From: Streptomyces abyssomicinicus
GTDB taxonomy: Bacteria; Actinomycetota; Actinomycetes; Streptomycetales; Streptomycetaceae
Direction: 5' to 3'
Length of the DNA stretch: 64,000 nucleotides
NCBI RefSeq assembly: GCF_008974245.1
Contig: NZ_BBZI01000015.1
Span: 1 to 64,000, forward strand
The translations under genes and the position numbers were made by a program. Under the pieces are notes generated by a model that worked only from the letters and a program-made list of their open reading frames with translations, ran no database searches and was not told where the DNA came from. This document shows positions 60,301 through 64,000 of the stretch, piece by piece. Every line of letters starts with the position of its first letter. Positions within the stretch are counted from its first letter, which is position 1.

Positions 60301-61626
60301 ATGGCACCAGCCATCACCTTTGCGGCTGACGAGATTTCGTCGGCCGACACAGGCTTCATGCTCATCTGTTCCGCCCTGGTGATGCTCATGACCCCGGGTC
60401 TGGCCTTCTTCTACGGAGGCATGGTCCGGGTCAAGAGCGCCCTGAACATGCTGATGATGTCCTTCATCAGCCTCGGGATCGTCACCGTCCTGTGGGTGCT
60501 GTACGGCTTCTCCCTCGCCTTCGGCACCGACACCGGCAGCCTCATCGGCTGGGACTCCGACTACGTCGGCCTCAGTGGCATCGACAAGGCCGAGGTCTGG
60601 AGCGGGTACACCATTCCCACCCTGGTGTTCGCCGTGTTCCAGCTGATGTTCGCCGTCCTCACCCCGGCCCTGATCAGCGGCGCCCTCGCCGACCGGGTCA
60701 AGTTCGCCGCCTGGTCCCTGTTCGTCGTGCTCTGGGTCAGCGTCGTCTACTTCCCGGTCGCCCACTGGGTCTGGGGCACCGGCGGCTGGGCCTTCGAGCT
60801 CGGAGTGATCGACTTCGCGGGCGGTACCGCCGTCCACATCAACGCGGGCGCCGCGGCACTCGGCGTGATCCTGGTCATCGGCAAGCGCGCCGGCTTCAAG
60901 AAGGACCCGATGCGGCCGCACAGCATGCCGCTGGTCATGCTCGGCGCCGGTCTCCTCTGGTTCGGCTGGTTCGGCTTCAACGCCGGCTCCTGGCTCGGCA
61001 ACAGCGACGGCGTCGGCGCGCTGATGTTCGTCAACACCCAGGTCGCCACCGGCGCGGCCGTCCTCGCCTGGCTCGTCTACGAAAAGGTCCGCCACGGCGC
61101 GTGCACCACCCTGGGCGCCGCCTCCGGCGCGGTCGCCGGCCTGGTCGCCATCACCCCGGCGGGCGGCGCGGTCTCCCCGATCGGCGCCATCGCCATCGGT
61201 GTCATCGCCGGTGTGCTCTGCGCCATGGCCGTGGGCCTGAAGTACAAGCTGAACTACGACGACTCGCTCGACGTCGTCGGCGTCCACCTGGTCGGCGGTA
61301 TCGTCGGCTCGCTGCTGATCGGCCTCTTCGCCACCGGCAAGGGCCAGTCCGAGGTGGCCGGCCTCTTCTACGGCGGCGGCCTGGACCAGCTCTGGAAGCA
61401 GGCGGCCGGTGTCTTCGGCGTCCTCGCCTACTCCCTGGTCGCCTCCGCCGTCCTCGCCCTGCTGATCCACAAGACCATCGGGATGAGGGTCGACGAGGAG
61501 CAGGAGATCTCCGGCATCGACCAGGCCGAGCACGCCGAGACCGCCTACGACTTCAGCGGCGTCGGCAGCAGCTCCGCCAAGCCCACCGTCCCCGCCCGTG
61601 CCGAGAGCAACAAGGTTGACGCATGA
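60301..61626 (+). CDS. amtB: Ammonium transporter
   Basis: A 441-residue Amt channel with about 11 membrane helices. Family signatures TPGLAFFYGGMVR and the twin pore histidines in AVHINAGAAALG and VGVHLVGGIVGS are present. The C-terminal cytoplasmic tail contains the GMRVDEEQEISGID segment that meets GlnK. AGGAG precedes the ATG. Its stop overlaps the glnK start (ATGA). Confidence 0.97.
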   Translation: MAPAITFAADEISSADTGFMLICSALVMLMTPGLAFFYGGMVRVKSALNMLMMSFISLGIVTVLWVLYGFSLAFGTDTGSLIGWDSDYVGLSGIDKAEVWSGYTIPTLVFAVFQLMFAVLTPALISGALADRVKFAAWSLFVVLWVSVVYFPVAHWVWGTGGWAFELGVIDFAGGTAVHINAGAAALGVILVIGKRAGFKKDPMRPHSMPLVMLGAGLLWFGWFGFNAGSWLGNSDGVGALMFVNTQVATGAAVLAWLVYEKVRHGACTTLGAASGAVAGLVAITPAGGAVSPIGAIAIGVIAGVLCAMAVGLKYKLNYDDSLDVVGVHLVGGIVGSLLIGLFATGKGQSEVAGLFYGGGLDQLWKQAAGVFGVLAYSLVASAVLALLIHKTIGMRVDEEQEISGIDQAEHAETAYDFSGVGSSSAKPTVPARAESNKVDA

Positions 61627-61961
61627 AGCTGATCACCGCGGTCGTCAAGCCGCACAAGCTCGACGAGATCAAGGAAGCCCTCCAGGCCTTCGGAGTGCAC
61701 GGCCTCACCGTCACCGAGGCCAGCGGCTACGGCCGTCAGCGCGGCCACACCGAGGTCTACCGGGGCGCCGAGTACACCGTCGACCTGGTCCCCAAGATCC
61801 GCATAGAGGTTCTGGTGGACGACGCGGACGCCGACCAGCTCATCGAGGTCGTGGTCAGCGCCGCCCGCACCGGCAAGATCGGTGACGGCAAGGTCTGGGC
61901 GGTCCCCGTCGAGACAGCCGTCCGCGTGCGCACCGGCGAGCGCGGACCGGACGCCCTGTAA
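61623..61961 (+). CDS. glnK: PII nitrogen-sensing protein GlnK
   Basis: A 112-residue PII protein. The T-loop GHTEVYRGAEY carries Y51, which is adenylylated in actinobacteria. The B-loop TGKIGDGKVWAVPVE binds ATP/ADP. It senses 2-oxoglutarate and energy state and blocks AmtB. It is coupled to amtB and followed by glnD after a hairpin. Confidence 0.97.
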   Translation: MKLITAVVKPHKLDEIKEALQAFGVHGLTVTEASGYGRQRGHTEVYRGAEYTVDLVPKIRIEVLVDDADADQLIEVVVSAARTGKIGDGKVWAVPVETAVRVRTGERGPDAL

Positions 61962-61986
61962 GGGATCCGCCGCACCGATCCGCCAC

Positions 61987-62022
61987 GGGGCCCGTCGCAC
62001 GGAATCCTCCGCGACGGGCCCC
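61987..62022 (+). terminator. Hairpin between glnK and glnD
   Basis: GGGGCCCGTCGC pairs perfectly with GCGACGGGCCCC (12 bp, 12-nt loop). Without a T tract it may reduce rather than stop transcription into glnD. Confidence 0.65.
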
Positions 62023-62099
62023 CGCAAGGGATCCGCACCGCGACGGACCCGCCGCAAGGGACGCCCCCGCAAGGCAGGCAGAGGAACAGGAGTCGCCGG

Positions 62100-64000
62100 G
62101 TGACGAGCACGGACACGCGTGAAGAGACCGAGGACTCGGGACCCGGCGGCTACGCGGCGGCCCGGCTGGGCCTCCTCCAGGAGGAGGCCCGGTCCGGGCC
62201 CTCCCGCCGCAGGACGCTCTCCCAGCTCACCGACCGCTGGCTGGCCGGCCTCTTCGCCGCCGCCGCGCCCGCCGCCCGCGGCCTGGCCCTGGTCGCCGTC
62301 GGCGGCTACGGCCGCGGGGAACTCTGCCCCCGGAGCGACCTCGACCTGCTGCTCCTGCACGACGGCTCCGACCCGGACGCCGTCGCCGCCGTGGCCGACC
62401 GCCTCTGGTACCCCGTCTGGGATCTCGGCCTCGCCCTCGACCACTCCGTCCGCACCCCCGCCGAGGCCGGCAAGACCGCTGCCGACGACCTCAAGGTCCA
62501 GCTCGGCCTGCTCGACGCCCGTCACCTGGCCGGCGACCTCACCCTCACCACCGGGCTGCGCACCGCCGTCCTCGCCGACTGGCGCAACCAGGCCCCCCGG
62601 CGCCTCCCCGAACTCCGCGACCTGTGCGCCGACCGCGCCCATCGCGCCGGCGAACTGCGGTTCCTCCTCGAACCCGACCTCAAGGAGGCCCACGGTGGCC
62701 TGCGCGACGCGACCGTGCTGCGCGCCGTCGCCGCCTCCTGGCTGGCGGACGCCCCGCGCGAGGGCCTGGACGCCGCCCGCCGCACCCTCCTCGACGTCCG
62801 CGACGCCCTCCACCTGACCACCGGGCGCGCCACCGACCGCCTCTCCCTCCAGGAACAGGACCAGGTCGCCGCCCGTCTCGGCCTGCTCGACGCCGACATC
62901 CTGCTGCGCCAGGTCTACGAGGCGGCCCGCGTCATCTCCTACGCCGGCGACGTCACCTGGCGCGAGGTCGGCCGGGTGCTGCGGGCCCGCTCCGCACGGC
63001 CCCGACTGCGCTCCCTGATCGGCGGCGGCCGGCCCGCGCCGGAACGCACCCCGCTCGCCGAGGGCGTCGTGGAACAGGACGGCGAGGTGGTGCTGGCCCG
63101 CGCCGCCCGCCCCGACCGCGACCCCGTCCTCCCGCTGCGCGCCGCCGCCGCGGCCGCCGAGGCGGGCCTGCCGCTGTCGCTGCACGCCGTACGGCGGCTG
63201 GCCGCCGACACCGCGCCGATGCCGGTGCCCTGGCCGGCCGAGGCACGCGAGCAACTGGTGACGCTGCTCGGCTCCGGGCCCGCCACCGTCGACGTGTGGG
63301 ACGCCCTGGAGGCCGAAGGGCTGATCACCCGGCTGCTGCCCGACTGGGAACGCGTCCGCTGCCGTCCGCAGCGCAACGCCGTCCACCTCTGGACCGTCGA
63401 CCGGCACCTGATCGAGACCGCGGTCCGGGCCTCGCGGAACATCCGTCGGGTCGGCCGCCCCGACCTGCTGCTGGTCGCCGCGCTGCTGCACGACATCGGC
63501 AAGGGCTGGCCGGGCGACCACTCGGTGGCCGGCGAGACCATCGTCAAGGACGTCGCCGCCCGGATCGGCTTCGACCGGCAGGACGTCGCCGTGCTGGCCG
63601 CGCTCGTCCGCCACCACCTGCTCCTGGTGGAGACCGCGACCCGGCGCGACCTCGACGACCCGGCCACCATCCAGCTCGTCGCCGACGCCGTCGGTTCGCC
63701 GGCCACGCTGGAACTGCTGCACGCCCTCACCGAGGCCGACGCCCTCGCCACCGGGCCTGCCGCCTGGTCGTCCTGGCGGGCCTCACTCGTCGCCGACCTG
63801 GTCCGGCGGGTCGCCGCCGCGCTGGCCGGCGACGCGCCCGCCGACCCGCCGGAGGCGGCCCCCACCGCAGAGCAGGAACGGCTCGCGGTCGAGGCGGTCG
63901 TCACCGGGGGGCCGGTCCTGGTGCTGCGGGCCCAGCCCGGCGAGGAGGACGCGGCGGAGGGGGCGAGCGCACCGGAACAGCCCGAACCGCTCGGCGTGGA
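62100..64000 (+). CDS. glnD: PII nucleotidyltransferase GlnD (N-terminal 633 codons)
   Basis: The frame from GTG 62100 stays open to the window end. The nucleotidyltransferase motif is G68-G-Y-G-R-G73 followed by D80-x-D82 (CPRSDLDLLLLH). The HD phosphohydrolase domain has H464-D465 in ALLHDIGKGWPGDHS. The ACT domains lie beyond the window. In actinobacteria GlnD adenylylates GlnK on Y51 and removes the group. AGGAG lies 8 nt before the GTG. It is the third gene of the amtB operon. Confidence 0.95.
   Translation, partial: MTSTDTREETEDSGPGGYAAARLGLLQEEARSGPSRRRTLSQLTDRWLAGLFAAAAPAARGLALVAVGGYGRGELCPRSDLDLLLLHDGSDPDAVAAVADRLWYPVWDLGLALDHSVRTPAEAGKTAADDLKVQLGLLDARHLAGDLTLTTGLRTAVLADWRNQAPRRLPELRDLCADRAHRAGELRFLLEPDLKEAHGGLRDATVLRAVAASWLADAPREGLDAARRTLLDVRDALHLTTGRATDRLSLQEQDQVAARLGLLDADILLRQVYEAARVISYAGDVTWREVGRVLRARSARPRLRSLIGGGRPAPERTPLAEGVVEQDGEVVLARAARPDRDPVLPLRAAAAAAEAGLPLSLHAVRRLAADTAPMPVPWPAEAREQLVTLLGSGPATVDVWDALEAEGLITRLLPDWERVRCRPQRNAVHLWTVDRHLIETAVRASRNIRRVGRPDLLLVAALLHDIGKGWPGDHSVAGETIVKDVAARIGFDRQDVAVLAALVRHHLLLVETATRRDLDDPATIQLVADAVGSPATLELLHALTEADALATGPAAWSSWRASLVADLVRRVAAALAGDAPADPPEAAPTAEQERLAVEAVVTGGPVLVLRAQPGEEDAAEGASAPEQPEPLGV

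Overview
The window is high-GC DNA with Streptomyces gene content and codon use: GTG and ATG starts, frequent ATGA/GTGA stop-start overlaps, and a gene order (ndgR-leuCD-hupS-gpsA-ddlA-thiLD-rpmB-recG-rsmD-coaD-rpmF-rnc-mutM-acyP-smc-ftsY-nsdA-amtB-glnK-glnD) that I recognise as the conserved central core of Streptomyces chromosomes. No lab-confirmed data are available here; everything is read from the sequence plus family knowledge.

Layout. 1-3510: start of an acyl-CoA carboxylase gene (minus), a YceI protein behind twin palindromes, a GT-C-like membrane protein and a HAD hydrolase. 3482-4106: a five-gene tRNA operon (Gln-Glu-Glu-Gln-Glu). 4165-7227: the IclR regulator ndgR, divergent from leuCD. 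7467-12799: a small conserved ORF, hupS, a cold-shock-like protein, cofC, a PlsC acyltransferase, gpsA and ddlA. 13084-26151: a complete light-regulated carotenoid island inserted into the core between ddlA and a DUF3515 gene: crtE-I-B plus a Rieske gene on the plus strand, convergent with crtY-crtU; then litQ-litR (minus) divergent from litS, a DUF4397 gene (litA-like) and a zinc-finger anti-sigma-like gene (litB-like). 26215-31399: DUF3515, a stand-alone AsnC-type domain, thiL, thiD, rpmB and a DAK/FakA-like gene. 31464-36343: a second insert, an HSP90 (htpG) gene translationally coupled to a ~1000-residue TPR-like protein. 36511-44132: recG, rsmD, coaD, a DivIVA-like gene, yceD-rpmF-rnc and mutM. 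44200-48600: an accessory patch with two orphan immunity-type genes, an IS110 fragment, an unknown gene, a secreted beta-helix protein behind a DasR-like site, and an internally deleted IS5-family element. 48762-56206: a CAP-domain protein, acyP, a small coiled-coil protein, smc and ftsY. 56303-56983: a repeat region with a 23-bp minisatellite. 57069-64000: a prim-pol-like protein, nsdA, amtB-glnK, and the first 633 codons of glnD.

How the parts work together. The carotenoid island looks like a self-contained circuit: a MerR/cobalamin photoreceptor (LitR) sits over a divergent promoter that drives the ECF sigma factor LitS, and a shared promoter-like motif (GCATCC-N16/17-CGRA) lies upstream of crtE, crtY and litA. 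The enzymes would make GGPP, phytoene, lycopene, beta-carotene and isorenieratene; crtT, usual between crtY and crtU, is absent. amtB-glnK-glnD is the nitrogen-sensing unit behind a GlnR-like box. The htpG-TPR pair is the most intriguing unexplained module: a candidate bacterial HSP90/co-chaperone couple whose HSP90 ends in an acidic EEDVR tail.
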